From Odoribacter sp. (GTDB lineage Bacteria > Bacteroidota > Bacteroidia > Bacteroidales > Prolixibacteraceae), in contig PNOH01000010.1 of NCBI GenBank assembly GCA_013824715.1, forward strand, positions 42,339 to 106,338: DNA of 64,000 bases. Reading direction: 5' to 3'. Numbering within the stretch: the first letter of the stretch is position 1; the number at the start of each line of letters is the position of its first letter. Below the pieces are notes generated by a model. That model searched no databases. It had not been told where the DNA came from and saw nothing but the letters and a program-made list of their open reading frames with translations. A program made the translations under genes and the position numbers. Positions 53,043 to 63,240 of this stretch are shown here, one piece after another.

Positions 53043-55631
53043 TTATTCATATTTAAACACAATTTCATCATTTTCTATCCCGACCATAACTTTCGTACGG
53101 CTTTCCATTCTTCCTGAAAGGATTTCCTTCGACAAATCGTTGATCAGGTATTTCTGCAGCATCCGTTTTACAGGCCGTGCGCCATGTGTGGGATCGTAGC
53201 CCATTGCGGCAAGCCAGTCAATGGCTTCTTCCGACAGTTCAATGGTGAACTGATTATCCGGAATTCGTTGCAGAATCATTTTTAGCTGTAATTTTACAAT
53301 TTTTCGTACATCCTTTCGGGTCAGGGGGGTGAACATGATCACTTCATCAATCCGGTTCAGGAATTCAGGAGAAATGGTTTTCCGCAGCATATCGAACAAA
53401 TCAGTTCGGGTTTGTTCCTCAATCTGGGCATGGTTACGTTCATTCATCTGCTCAAACCGATCCTGAATCAGGTGCGAGCCCAGATTCGATGTCATGATGA
53501 TAATGGTGTTTTTGAAATTGGCAACACGGCCTTTGTTATCGGTCAGGCGGCCATCGTCGAGCACTTGCAGCAACACATTGAACACATCAGGATGCGCTTT
53601 TTCAATTTCATCGAAAAGGATCACGGAATAGGGTTTCCGGCGCACAGCTTCGGTCAACTGGCCACCTTCGTCGTAGCCAACATATCCGGGAGGCGAACCA
53701 ATAAGCCGGGTTACCGAGAATTTTTCCTGATATTCCGACATATCGATTCGGGTCAGCATATTTTCGTCGTCGAACAGGAATTCGGCCAAAGCTTTTGCCA
53801 GTTCTGTTTTTCCGACACCGGTAGTCCCCAGAAAAATGAAAGAACCTATCGGACGTTTTTCGTCCTGAAGCCCAGCCCTGCTTCGCCTGACTGCATCGGC
53901 GACAGCCCGGATGGCTTCATACTGACCGATTACCCGGTGGTGCAATTCGTCTTCGAGGTGCAGCAATTTTTCTCTTTCGCTCTGCAACATTCGCGAAACC
54001 GGAATACCTGTCCAGCGGGATACAATTTGTGAAATATCCTCCGCATCTACCTCTTCCTTGATCAGGTGTTGCGATTTATTGCTGCTGAGTTCAGCTTTCA
54101 GTTTTTCGATTTCCTTTTCAGACTCACCAATTTTTCCATATCTGATTTCGGCCACCCGTCCAAAATCGCCCGACCGTTCAGCCTGTTCAGCTTCCAGTTT
54201 CAGCGATTCGATTTCCTGTTTCTTTTGCTGAATGCCATCAATCAGCGATTTTTCGAGCTGCCATTGGGCCCTGAATTTCGATTGTTCCTGTTTCAGGTTG
54301 GCAATTTCTTCATTCAGCACCGAAAGTTTCTTTTCATCTTTTTCACGTTTGATGGCTTCCCGCTCAATTTCGAGCTGCATAATTTTGCGGTCAATTTCAT
54401 CCAATTCCTGTGGTACCGAATCCATTTCCAACCGCAAACGGGCGGCAGCTTCGTCCATCAAATCAATAGCTTTATCAGGCAAAAACCGTTCAGTAATGTA
54501 GCGTTGCGACAATTCAACCGAGGCAATAATTGCCTCATCTTTAATCCTGACTTTGTGGTGATTTTCGTATCGTTCCTTCAGTCCGCGTAAAATTGCGATG
54601 GCGCTCAGCGTATCGGGTTCGTCCACATTCACGATCTGGAAACGGCGTTCCAAAGCCTTATCTTTTTCAAAATATTTCTGGTATTCATTCAGGGTGGTTG
54701 CACCAATCGCTCGCAATTCACCTCTCGCCAGCGCTGGTTTCAGAATGTTGGCGGCATCCATCGCACCTTCGCTTTTGCCGGCTCCAACCAAAGTATGTAT
54801 TTCATCGATAAAAAGGACAATCTCTCCTTCAGCGCCGATTACCTCGTTCACTACCGCTTTGAGGCGTTCTTCGAATTCGCCTTTGTATTTGGCACCGGCA
54901 ATCAAAGCGCCCATATCGAGCGAGAAAAGCTGTTTCGATTTCAGGTTTTCAGGCACATCGCCACGAACAATCCGCTGGGCCAGACCTTCGGCAATGGCTG
55001 TCTTTCCGGTTCCGGGCTCGCCAATCAGGATGGGATTGTTTTTTGTTCTTCGGGATAAAATCTGAAGGATGCGGCGTATCTCGTCGTCGCGGCCAATAAC
55101 CGGATCGAGCTTTCCATAACGGGCCTGTTGATTAAGGTTCACTGCAAAACGGTTGAGCGAATCGAATTTATCTTCGGCGCTCTGACTGTCAACCTTGGCG
55201 CCTTTCCGGAGTTCCCTGACTGCAATTTCCAATTCTTTTTTTGTAACTCCTGAATCTTTTAGCATCCGACTAATGGTATCACCAGTCTCTAAAAGTCCCA
55301 TCAAAACATGCTCAACCGAAACAAACTGGTCGTTCATTTCCTGCATAATGGCAATTGACTTTTGCATTGCTTTATTGGCATCCGACGACAAATAGGCTTC
55401 GCCTCCGGTAACTTTCGGGTAGCTTTCGACAATCCGGTCGAGCGCCTGCTGGATGACTACAGGATTTGCTCCCAGCTTTTTCAGTAAAAACCCGATCACA
55501 TTTTCAGCTTCATGAAAAAGCCCTTTCAGGATATGTCCGGTTTCGATGGCTTGCTGCTTGTTGCCCTGAGCCACCACAAAAGCATGCTGGACGGCTTCCT
55601 GCGATTTGATGGTGAAATTGTTGAAGTTCAT
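53043..55631 (-). CDS. clpB: ClpB disaggregase
   Basis: 862 residues: Clp_N repeats (1-150), AAA-1 with GEPGTGKTA, a coiled-coil middle domain (about 400-525), AAA-2 with GTTGVGKTEL and SPPGYVGYDEGGQL, and a C-terminal domain. Length and middle domain identify ClpB rather than ClpA/C. It rescues aggregated proteins with DnaK. Start at 55631. Confidence 0.97.
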   Translation of the reverse strand: MNFNNFTIKSQEAVQHAFVVAQGNKQQAIETGHILKGLFHEAENVIGFLLKKLGANPVVIQQALDRIVESYPKVTGGEAYLSSDANKAMQKSIAIMQEMNDQFVSVEHVLMGLLETGDTISRMLKDSGVTKKELEIAVRELRKGAKVDSQSAEDKFDSLNRFAVNLNQQARYGKLDPVIGRDDEIRRILQILSRRTKNNPILIGEPGTGKTAIAEGLAQRIVRGDVPENLKSKQLFSLDMGALIAGAKYKGEFEERLKAVVNEVIGAEGEIVLFIDEIHTLVGAGKSEGAMDAANILKPALARGELRAIGATTLNEYQKYFEKDKALERRFQIVNVDEPDTLSAIAILRGLKERYENHHKVRIKDEAIIASVELSQRYITERFLPDKAIDLMDEAAARLRLEMDSVPQELDEIDRKIMQLEIEREAIKREKDEKKLSVLNEEIANLKQEQSKFRAQWQLEKSLIDGIQQKKQEIESLKLEAEQAERSGDFGRVAEIRYGKIGESEKEIEKLKAELSSNKSQHLIKEEVDAEDISQIVSRWTGIPVSRMLQSEREKLLHLEDELHHRVIGQYEAIRAVADAVRRSRAGLQDEKRPIGSFIFLGTTGVGKTELAKALAEFLFDDENMLTRIDMSEYQEKFSVTRLIGSPPGYVGYDEGGQLTEAVRRKPYSVILFDEIEKAHPDVFNVLLQVLDDGRLTDNKGRVANFKNTIIIMTSNLGSHLIQDRFEQMNERNHAQIEEQTRTDLFDMLRKTISPEFLNRIDEVIMFTPLTRKDVRKIVKLQLKMILQRIPDNQFTIELSEEAIDWLAAMGYDPTHGARPVKRMLQKYLINDLSKEILSGRMESRTKVMVGIENDEIVFKYE

Positions 55632-56254
55632 GTCTTCGGTTTGAATTGTTTCCTGAATAAAGATACAGAATTCGAATGATCAAATGGTTTGCCAATTGTA
55701 GTTTGGTTATCATTTCCGACATTTGGCCTCTGAATAGCTTGTTTTACGGATTTATTTTCAGGAAGAAATAAAAATCGGTCGGTTTTTCGACATAAAATGA
55801 TTTTTCGCACCCGAAAATTACTTGTTCACCCATTTCAATTTGCCAGTCAGGACTTGACCTGGAGTCAAACCCTGACAAAACAGCACAAAAAAAGGGATGA
55901 ATCACTTCACCCCTTTCCTCACAAAACCAAACCTATTCCTATGAAAAAAACCTAACTAATTTTCGTATCTATAATTTCTTAGCAAAGATATAGTACAAAA
56001 GAGTTAACAGGTATGAATGATGGTTAAGTAATGTTAAGTTTTTAAAAACTTTTTTTGAATATATATGAACATCGGCACATTCATTTATAATTCATGAAAC
56101 TTTATTTACTTTTGATGAATCATTACCCAATTGACCCAAAATGGCATGGTTTCCGAAAAGCATTTACCACATAAACTTAAAGGAAAATACAGCGACAACC
56201 GGGAATGTCATTTTCAAACTGATTGATTTTTAACAATTTATAAATTAACACTCT
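55632..56254. other. Divergent clpB-ppdK spacer with hairpins
   Basis: Two hairpins: GTCAGGACTTGAC with GTCAAACCCTGAC (55846-55876) and AAAGGGATGAA with TTCACCCCTTT (55891-55916). A four-codon frame, ATG AAA AAA ACC TAA (55941-55955), follows. No full gene is present. A plus-strand -7 box lies at 56107. Confidence 0.6.
56084..56114 (+). promoter_or_regulatory. Likely ppdK promoter (TTTA-N19-TACTTTTG)
   Basis: TACTTTTG at 56107-56114 is a consensus -7 box; TTTA at 56084-56087 is at the right 19 bp distance with one mismatch. This gives a leader of about 135 bases. Confidence 0.55.
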
Positions 56255-58978
56255 ATGACAAAGTACGTTTACACGTTTGGAAATGGTTCGGCTGAAGGAA
56301 AAGCTGACATGAAGAACTTACTTGGGGGCAAAGGCGCAAACCTTGCGGAAATGAACCTGATTGGCGTTCCTGTTCCTCCGGGTTTCACCATCACTACTGA
56401 TGTTTGTACCCTTTACAATAAACTGGGAAGAGATCATGTTGTAGCCTTGATAAAAGCTGAAGTTGAAGCAGCTATCGCTCAGGTTGAGGCCCAAACCGGT
56501 GGCATTTTTGGCGATTCCACCAATCCGCTTTTAGTTTCTGTACGGTCAGGCGCACGCGCTTCGATGCCCGGTATGATGGACACCATCCTGAACCTTGGTT
56601 TGAACGACACCGTCGTGGAAGGCATGGCTAAAAAAACCGGTAACCCACGTTTCGTCTGGGATAGCTATCGTCGTTTTGTACAAATGTACGGCGATGTGGT
56701 CCTCGACATGAAACCAACTTCAAAAACTGATATTGACCCATTCGAAGAAATTCTGGAAGAAGTGAAACACGAACAAGGCGTTATTAACGACAACGAACTT
56801 TCGGTTGATGCTTTGAAAGAACTGGTTACCAAGTTTAAAGCCGCTGTGAAAGCAAAAACCGGTCATGATTTTCCTGAAAGTTCGTATGAACAGCTTTGGG
56901 GCGCCGTTTGTGCTGTATTCAACAGTTGGATGAACGACCGTGCCATTTATTACCGTCAGTTAAACCAGATTCCTGAAGAATGGGGAACTGCCGTTAACGT
57001 TCAGGCAATGGTATTCGGAAACATGGGACTTACTTCAGGAACAGGTGTTTGCTTTAGCCGCGATGCCGGAACCGGTGAAAACATGTTTAACGGCGAATAC
57101 CTGATCAATGCCCAGGGCGAAGATGTGGTGGCTGGTATCCGTACTCCCCAGCAAATTACACTTGAAGGTTCGAAACGATGGGCTGTATTGGCCGGAGTTT
57201 CTGAAGCCGACCGTGCTGCCAATTATCCTTCTTTGGAAGAAGCTATGCCTGCGATGTACAAAGAGTTATTCACCATTCAGAATAATCTCGAAAAATACTT
57301 CAAAGATATGCAGGATATGGAATTCACCATTCAGGAGGGCAAAATGTGGATGTTGCAGACCCGAGGCGGAAAACGTACCGGAGCAGCCATGGTACAAATT
57401 GCCATCGACATGCTGAAAGAAGGCCTGATTGACGAAAAGACCGCATTGCTCCGCGTTGAGCCTAATAAACTGGACGAATTACTTCACCCTGTTTTCGATA
57501 AAAAAGCCATTAAAGCTGCCAGAGTTTTAGCGAAAGGTTTACCTGCATCTCCGGGCGCTGCAACCGGCCAGATCGTTTTCTTTGCCGACGAGGCCGAAGA
57601 ATGGGTGGCACTAGGCAAAAATGTGGTTTTGGTCCGTATCGAAACTTCTCCTGAAGACCTTCGCGGTATGAACGTGGCTAAAGGTATTTTAACAGCCCGA
57701 GGCGGTATGACTTCGCACGCTGCCGTTGTTGCCCGCGGAATGGGAAAATGCTGCGTTTCGGGTGCAGGCGCCTTGCAAATCGATTACAAACGGCGCACTA
57801 TGACCGTTGATGGAAAAACATTCAACGAAGGTGATTTCATCTCACTGAACGGAACCACCGGCGAAGTTTATGAAGGTAAAATTGCAACCATCGATCCGGA
57901 ATTGAGTGGATATTTTGGCGAACTGATGGAAATCGCTGATAAATACAAACGTATGGCTGTCCGCACCAATGCCGATACTCCAAAAGATGCACAGATTGCC
58001 CGTAACTTTGGCGCTCAGGGTATTGGACTTACCCGTACCGAGCACATGTTCTTCGAAGGCGAACGCATCAAAGCCATGCGCGAAATGATTCTGGCCGACG
58101 ATGTTGCCGGACGCGAACTGGCTCTCGAAAAACTGTTGCCCATGCAACGCAGCGACTTCGAAGGTATTTTCGAAGCCATGGCCGGTTATGGCGTTACCAT
58201 TCGTTTGCTTGATCCGCCATTGCACGAATTTGTTCCTCACGAAGAAGCCAACCAGCTTGAAATGGCCAATGAAATGGGCATTTCGGTTGAGCAGGTTAAA
58301 CAAAAAGTGGAAGGTTTACACGAATTTAACCCGATGCTGGGGCACCGTGGCTGCCGTTTGGGAATCACTTATCCTGAAATTACAGCCATGCAGGCCCGCG
58401 CCATTATTGAAGCTGCCCTTAACCTAAAAGCCAAAGGCGTGGATGCCCGTCCTGAAATTATGGTTCCTTTGGTTGGTACCGTTGCTGAGTTAGTCAACCA
58501 GACTACCATCATCCGTGCTACTGCCGAAAAAGTGTTTGCTGAAAAAGGCGACCGTATCGCCTATCAGGTGGGTACCATGATCGAAATTCCGCGCGCTGCC
58601 TTAACAGCCGACCTTATTGCTGCGGAAGCCGAATTCTTCTCTTTCGGAACAAACGATTTAACCCAGATGACTTTGGGTTATTCGCGCGATGATGCCGGTA
58701 AATTTTTACCTGATTACCTGAACCGTGGCATCCTGAAACAGGATCCGTTCCAGGTAATTGACCAGGATGGTGTTGGATTGTTGATGGAAATTGGTGTAAA
58801 CCGTGGCCGTCAGACTAAACCAGACCTAAAAATTGGTATTTGCGGCGAACATGGCGGCGAACCAAGTTCGGTTGAATTCTGCGACAAACTGGGAATGAAC
58901 TATGTAAGTTGTTCGCCTTACCGCGTGCCAATCGCACGTTTGGCTGCTGCCCAGGCGAATATCAGGCACAGCAAATAA
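56255..58978 (+). CDS. ppdK: Pyruvate, phosphate dikinase
   Basis: 907 residues, full length. ATP-grasp part ([20 protein letters not shown]), the phosphohistidine loop [21 protein letters not shown] with the swivelling His, and the TIM barrel with [14 protein letters not shown] carrying the catalytic Cys. Interconverts pyruvate and PEP with PPi/ATP; usual in anaerobic or gluconeogenic metabolism of Bacteroidota. Own promoter and terminator. Confidence 0.96.
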   Translation: MTKYVYTFGNGSAEGKADMKNLLGGKGANLAEMNLIGVPVPPGFTITTDVCTLYNKLGRDHVVALIKAEVEAAIAQVEAQTGGIFGDSTNPLLVSVRSGARASMPGMMDTILNLGLNDTVVEGMAKKTGNPRFVWDSYRRFVQMYGDVVLDMKPTSKTDIDPFEEILEEVKHEQGVINDNELSVDALKELVTKFKAAVKAKTGHDFPESSYEQLWGAVCAVFNSWMNDRAIYYRQLNQIPEEWGTAVNVQAMVFGNMGLTSGTGVCFSRDAGTGENMFNGEYLINAQGEDVVAGIRTPQQITLEGSKRWAVLAGVSEADRAANYPSLEEAMPAMYKELFTIQNNLEKYFKDMQDMEFTIQEGKMWMLQTRGGKRTGAAMVQIAIDMLKEGLIDEKTALLRVEPNKLDELLHPVFDKKAIKAARVLAKGLPASPGAATGQIVFFADEAEEWVALGKNVVLVRIETSPEDLRGMNVAKGILTARGGMTSHAAVVARGMGKCCVSGAGALQIDYKRRTMTVDGKTFNEGDFISLNGTTGEVYEGKIATIDPELSGYFGELMEIADKYKRMAVRTNADTPKDAQIARNFGAQGIGLTRTEHMFFEGERIKAMREMILADDVAGRELALEKLLPMQRSDFEGIFEAMAGYGVTIRLLDPPLHEFVPHEEANQLEMANEMGISVEQVKQKVEGLHEFNPMLGHRGCRLGITYPEITAMQARAIIEAALNLKAKGVDARPEIMVPLVGTVAELVNQTTIIRATAEKVFAEKGDRIAYQVGTMIEIPRAALTADLIAAEAEFFSFGTNDLTQMTLGYSRDDAGKFLPDYLNRGILKQDPFQVIDQDGVGLLMEIGVNRGRQTKPDLKIGICGEHGGEPSSVEFCDKLGMNYVSCSPYRVPIARLAAAQANIRHSK

Positions 58979-59014
58979 ATATTTACGATTTAAATATTTA
59001 CGATTTACTATTTT

Positions 59015-59054
59015 TTGAAAAGGGAATGATCCGAAAGGGTTGTTCCCTTTTTTC
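59015..59054 (+). terminator. Terminator after ppdK
   Basis: GAAAAGGGAA...TTCCCTTTTTTC with a T run, 40 bp after the ppdK stop. Confidence 0.75.
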
Positions 59055-59089
59055 AATTCTTCTCTTAACATGTTTTCAAGTTGCCACAA

Positions 59090-59116
59090 ACAAAAAATGC
59101 CGGGAAACCCCGGCAC
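59090..59116 (-). terminator. Terminator of the rhodanese-porin operon
   Basis: Minus strand: TGCCGGGGTTTCCCGGCATTT, stem of seven GC-rich pairs followed by six T, 27 bp after the stop at 59143. Confidence 0.85.
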
Positions 59117-59142
59117 TTTTCACATACTTACGAAATTTAAAA

Positions 59143-59994
59143 CTACTTGACGATCTGATTTTCAGGAACTGTAGCCCAGTCGGCATAAGAGCCAACATAG
59201 TTGCCAACATTCTGGAATCCGGCAATTTCTTTTAATGCGATGAATACAACAGCGGCTTTAATGCCCGAATTGCAATAAACGATGATTGGTTTTTCGGGAG
59301 TTGCGCCGAATTTGGCTGCTGCGGCAATAATTTCATCTTTCGATTTATAATCTCCTGCTGCTGTCAATACTTCTTTGAAGTTCATCCAAATTGCTCTGGG
59401 CAGATGGCCTTTGCTTTTCTTAGCGGCATCGGCGCCTTCAAATTCATCTTTTTCGCGTGCATCTAATAAAACTGTTCCTTCGGCAAGTTTTTGTATATCA
59501 GGCATGGTGTATGCTTTGTACGGGCTTTCGGAAACTATAAAAGTGGTGGACTTTCCAGACGAAGGAGTTGCTGTCAGCGGAATCCGTGCTGCGGCAAACT
59601 GGTCCATATTGAAATGCAGGATTGATACATCGGTTGCGCCAATTGATTTCAGTATCCACCATACACGGCTGTTGTACCGGTTCGAACCTTCGTCGTAAAG
59701 CACAATTTTTGCTGTGTTCGAAACCCCTTTTTTGCCAAAGATTGCTGCCAATTCTTCGGCAGGTTTAATTTGGCCTTCAACAGCCCCCGGTTTGTAGAGA
59801 TCTTTGTGTGGTAAATTGATGGCGCCCTGAATGTGCTGTTTGCCATAGATATCGGCACCATTTACATCAATTACCACCATATTTTTATTGGCTTTTAATT
59901 CGGCAGCAAAGTCTTTGGCCGAAATAAGCGGACCCTGCGCAAACGACTGAAACGCAAACAAAATAAGGGCAAACGTGAATATTTTCTGGTACAT
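59143..59994 (-). CDS. Secreted tandem-rhodanese sulfurtransferase
   Basis: 283 residues, signal peptide MYQKIFTFALILFAFQSFAQ. Two rhodanese domains: the first (VVIDVNGADIYGKQHIQGAIN) has no loop Cys (VLYDEGSNRYNS); the second carries the catalytic Cys in IVYCNSGIKA. This is the SseA/TST layout with the C-terminal domain active. Exported, so it acts on thiosulfate-like donors in the periplasm. 11 bp after the porin gene. Confidence 0.88.
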   Translation of the reverse strand: MYQKIFTFALILFAFQSFAQGPLISAKDFAAELKANKNMVVIDVNGADIYGKQHIQGAINLPHKDLYKPGAVEGQIKPAEELAAIFGKKGVSNTAKIVLYDEGSNRYNSRVWWILKSIGATDVSILHFNMDQFAAARIPLTATPSSGKSTTFIVSESPYKAYTMPDIQKLAEGTVLLDAREKDEFEGADAAKKSKGHLPRAIWMNFKEVLTAAGDYKSKDEIIAAAAKFGATPEKPIIVYCNSGIKAAVVFIALKEIAGFQNVGNYVGSYADWATVPENQIVK

Positions 59995-60005
59995 GGGTGT
60001 AATAA

Positions 60006-61127
60006 TTATTTGAGTTTGAATTGCAATTGAAGAACAAGCATGTCGTTCTTAATTTCGTTGTATTTGGTAATGTCGGTAGCTGAACTGGCTTCGATGTTGT
60101 ACACGTAATTAAGTTGGATGCGGGTCCAATCATTAGCGTTGTAATTAAAACCAAAGATCCATGCATCCTGACGGTACGCTTTCGAATCAAAGTTATTGAG
60201 GTTCAAATCTGGGTCGTAGGTTTCAAATTTTACGATCGGGTCAAGCTTCCATGGAGTTTGAAGCAAAAGCTGTGTATAATAACCTGAACTTTTAAATGAG
60301 CCATTAACAACTTCAGGAGTTCCGCCACAACCGCCACCGATCAGTTTCGAGCCTTCATCCTTGGCATAAAGGTATTCCGACTGCGAAAGGATTCCGAAAT
60401 TACCAAGAAGGAATGACAATTGTAAATCGGCGCCCCAGCGGCTGCGAACATCGGCTTTTGTAATCGAAGGATCGGTATTCTTTTCTTTACCAGTCATGAA
60501 GCTGGCTCCTAACTGAATGAAATTTAAAGGTGCAAATGTCAACCTGCCAATGACATCCTTCGAAAGATTATTATCGTCGGCATTACGCCCGGTTCCATTT
60601 ACAATTGCAAGCGAATAGGTAAATACATTTGGTTTTTCGAGACCAAAAACTTTGAGCGAATCGGTGCTTCCGGTAAACATCAGACCCTGTTCCCTGATGT
60701 AGGGAATTTGTTTGGTCACCATATTCGAACGCTCGTAAGTTAAGAGCGACTGGCAAGGGGTCGAAATTTCAAGTCCAAAAGGAAGCTTGAATTGCCCGGC
60801 TGATACTTTAAAATAATTTTTCGCGGCTTTCCATGTAAGGAACGCGTCAAGGAGGTATGGCCCTTTTTGGGTTGGGCTAAATTCACTCATTACATAGTAA
60901 GTGAAATTGTACGGAATTGAACCGGTTACCCCAATTCGTGCCCTGCGGAATTGAAAACTATTGGTGGAAGCGTCATTCGCTTTAAACTGTGTGATGTTTT
61001 CGCCCTGCACATAGCCAATAACCTGAGGCCCGGTTGCTGTGCCCGATGGTTCCATACAACCTTGTGAATAGGCAACTGAATAACCCAAAGCAAAAGCGAT
61101 CAGGCCTGTCAATAAGAGTTTCTTCAT
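60006..61127 (-). CDS. Outer-membrane porin (OprO/OprP-like)
   Basis: 373 residues, signal peptide MKKLLLTGLIAFALGYSVAYSQ, then alternating amphipathic strands (NSFQFRRARIGVTGSIPYNF, FKVSAGQFKLPFGLE) ending FKLK, as in phosphate-selective-type porins. Between two rhodanese genes it might admit sulfur anions such as thiosulfate; that is an inference. Confidence 0.8.
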   Translation of the reverse strand: MKKLLLTGLIAFALGYSVAYSQGCMEPSGTATGPQVIGYVQGENITQFKANDASTNSFQFRRARIGVTGSIPYNFTYYVMSEFSPTQKGPYLLDAFLTWKAAKNYFKVSAGQFKLPFGLEISTPCQSLLTYERSNMVTKQIPYIREQGLMFTGSTDSLKVFGLEKPNVFTYSLAIVNGTGRNADDNNLSKDVIGRLTFAPLNFIQLGASFMTGKEKNTDPSITKADVRSRWGADLQLSFLLGNFGILSQSEYLYAKDEGSKLIGGGCGGTPEVVNGSFKSSGYYTQLLLQTPWKLDPIVKFETYDPDLNLNNFDSKAYRQDAWIFGFNYNANDWTRIQLNYVYNIEASSATDITKYNEIKNDMLVLQLQFKLK

Positions 61128-61159
61128 AAAATGGTTTTAATTACTGATTAATTACTTTC

Positions 61160-61209
61160 AGGCAGACCAACTGAAACCGTTATTCTGAAAGGTTTCTGGT
61201 AGCCTGCCT
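61160..61209. repeat. Imperfect hairpin between lipoprotein and porin genes
   Basis: AGGCAG...GAAACC, loop, GGTTTC...CTGCCT: two 6-bp stems with an internal bulge. Within the operon; it may set the relative amounts of the two products. Confidence 0.6.
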
Positions 61210-61225
61210 AAAAGTATTGAATTGA

Positions 61226-62248
61226 TTACTGATTGGTAACAGTCCAGCTTTTTGGGCCTTTGTAGATGGTTTTTCCGGCAGTTTTCAAAGTTGAATAAAT
61301 CATCCGGTTAGCGCCATAACCAATACTTTTGGTCTTGTATCCAAGCGTGTTGAGCCAGAAAGTTGCCATGCTCGAAGTCTGGCCTGTCCAGCAATAAACC
61401 AACATTTCTTTTGAAGGATCAAATCCTTTGTTCAGGTCGCCAGCTAAAGAAATTACAGGTATATTAGCAGCTCCTGAAAAATGTCCAAGCGTAGTATAGT
61501 CTGCAGCAGTCCAGTAATTAACTATACTGAAAGTAGCAGGGGCGGCCAATACCGCGGAGCCATCAGCAGTAGAAAATCCTGCGTTAAGTAAAGCCTGTAC
61601 ACGTTCTTTCAAAATGGCAGCGCCATCAGATGAAGTTGAAGTGAAGTTTGGTTCAGCAAAGGAACCTGTTGCAGTAACAGAAGTTACCCAATTGGCATTT
61701 CCAACAGCCAAATCGCCGCTGGCCGGAGTTACAAAACCAGAATTGCTAACCCATGGACCCTGATAAGCCGCATTCCAGCCGGCCATGCCCCATTTTAATA
61801 CCTGGGCATTTTTCCAACCAAGCAAGCGCAAAGCCATTACGGCCTGACCTGCGGTTTGACCTGTATAACAAACAACCAGAATTTTTGCATCTTTGGCCAA
61901 TGCAAGCGTTTCGGTGGTGGTGATCACATCTTTTAAAACTACATTTTTGGCGTTTTTAATGCGGTTGGTTGCAAAATCAGCAGCCGCACGAAGGTCATAA
62001 ACAGTATAACCAGGAATAGTACTTGTGGCATCGTCAACGATTCCCGGAGGAGTGGCCGATGTGCCAAACGGATCAACTACCCAGGTTGTCAACATGGCTG
62101 GCAAATCAAGATTGTTTGCTACCATATACGATTTTAGGGCAATGAATGCATTGTCTGGGGTTGGCGGCGGATCTTCCTTGCACGAATGTAATAATGAAAC
62201 AAGGACAAGCATAGCCAGGAGGGCCGCTGATTGAATAAATTTTTTCAT
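61226..62248 (-). CDS. Tandem-rhodanese lipoprotein
   Basis: 340 residues with a lipobox (LLHSC, Cys23). Two rhodanese domains, both with a loop Cys: VVCYTGQTAGQA and VYCWTGQTSSMA. The near-identical CYTGQT/CWTGQT loops suggest internal duplication. Attached to a membrane, probably facing the periplasm. First gene of the lipoprotein-porin-sulfurtransferase operon and divergent from a Crp/Fnr regulator. Confidence 0.86.
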   Translation of the reverse strand: MKKFIQSAALLAMLVLVSLLHSCKEDPPPTPDNAFIALKSYMVANNLDLPAMLTTWVVDPFGTSATPPGIVDDATSTIPGYTVYDLRAAADFATNRIKNAKNVVLKDVITTTETLALAKDAKILVVCYTGQTAGQAVMALRLLGWKNAQVLKWGMAGWNAAYQGPWVSNSGFVTPASGDLAVGNANWVTSVTATGSFAEPNFTSTSSDGAAILKERVQALLNAGFSTADGSAVLAAPATFSIVNYWTAADYTTLGHFSGAANIPVISLAGDLNKGFDPSKEMLVYCWTGQTSSMATFWLNTLGYKTKSIGYGANRMIYSTLKTAGKTIYKGPKSWTVTNQ

Positions 62249-62480
62249 AATAAGTTGAATTTGTGTTTGTTAAATGTAAATGTCTCCTAACTTTCACAAG
62301 AATGTTTCATAGATAAATTGAGCTTAATCCTATCGAAAGTTATGCACAAAGCTATGGCGGCTTATCTGATATTTTTAGCAGCAGGACTTGATTTTCATTG
62401 GGATAAAAGCTAATTTTGGTCAGGAAAAAACTGACTTTATACAGTTATTTTTGTGATGAATTAAATACACTATATAGGAT
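62249..62480. promoter_or_regulatory. Divergent control region of the second rhodanese locus
   Basis: A TATTTTTG -7 box for the regulator lies at 62446-62453, 27 bp before its ATG. TGATATTTTTAG at 62367 partly resembles the tandem boxes at 37765; the second half-site is poor. Confidence 0.5.
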
Positions 62481-63185
62481 ATGAACCAAATCATTGAACC
62501 TAAAGGTATAAGCCATTGTTCCGTTTATGATACCGAACAAAGCTGGTATAACCTGTTAACCGAAGATGAGAAATTACTGATTGATGAGAATTCTGTAACC
62601 TTGGTATTCAAAAAAGGCGAAACCGTATGCAAACGTGGCGCTTTTGCTTCGCATATCTACTTTCTCGAAGAAGGTTTAGTGAAGGTTTACCTTGAAGAGA
62701 GGAATAAAAATTTAATTCTCATGCTTTCCACCAAAAACAATCTGTTGGGACTGGCATCCATTTATAATGGTAATAATAAGTTGCCATACACTATTGCAAC
62801 CTATACCAATTCGAGGGTCAGAATGATTGATATTCAAATTTTCAGGCAACTGTTAAAGCAGAATTCAGAGTTCTCCTTTCACATCATCAATCTCCTGAAC
62901 GAAAAAACTGCACAAATTTATGGGCGTTTCTTCTCACTGACACAGAAACAATTGCATGGACGACTGGCCGATATCCTGCTTTGTTTGGCGAACCGGATTT
63001 TTAAGAGCAATACATTTGAATTGCCACTGTCGCGCTCTGATATGGGCGATCTGACCGGAATGTCAACCGAAAGCGTTATCCGGATGATGAAAGAATTCAA
63101 AGACGACGGCCTGATTGATATTCACTGTAAAAGTATAGAATTGCTTGATATTGCACGTTTGGAACGGATCAGCGAATTTGGGTGA
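62481..63185 (+). CDS. Crp/Fnr-family transcription regulator
   Basis: 234 residues: effector barrel (FKKGETVCKRGAFASHIYFLEEG), dimer helix, and a winged helix-turn-helix (LSRSDMGDLTGMSTESVIRMMKEF). It lacks the N-terminal Cys cluster of the regulator at 37022, so it senses something else. Likely controls the divergent rhodanese/porin operon. Confidence 0.85.
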   Translation: MNQIIEPKGISHCSVYDTEQSWYNLLTEDEKLLIDENSVTLVFKKGETVCKRGAFASHIYFLEEGLVKVYLEERNKNLILMLSTKNNLLGLASIYNGNNKLPYTIATYTNSRVRMIDIQIFRQLLKQNSEFSFHIINLLNEKTAQIYGRFFSLTQKQLHGRLADILLCLANRIFKSNTFELPLSRSDMGDLTGMSTESVIRMMKEFKDDGLIDIHCKSIELLDIARLERISEFG

Positions 63186-63240
63186 ACTAATCACTGATTC
63201 AACAGATTTGCAGGAACTGAAGATCAAAAAAAAAAAACTA

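Noticed and set aside
53412..54590. Long plus-strand frames inside clpB
   Set aside because: They are antisense shadows with Phe-rich, low-complexity translation and no family match.
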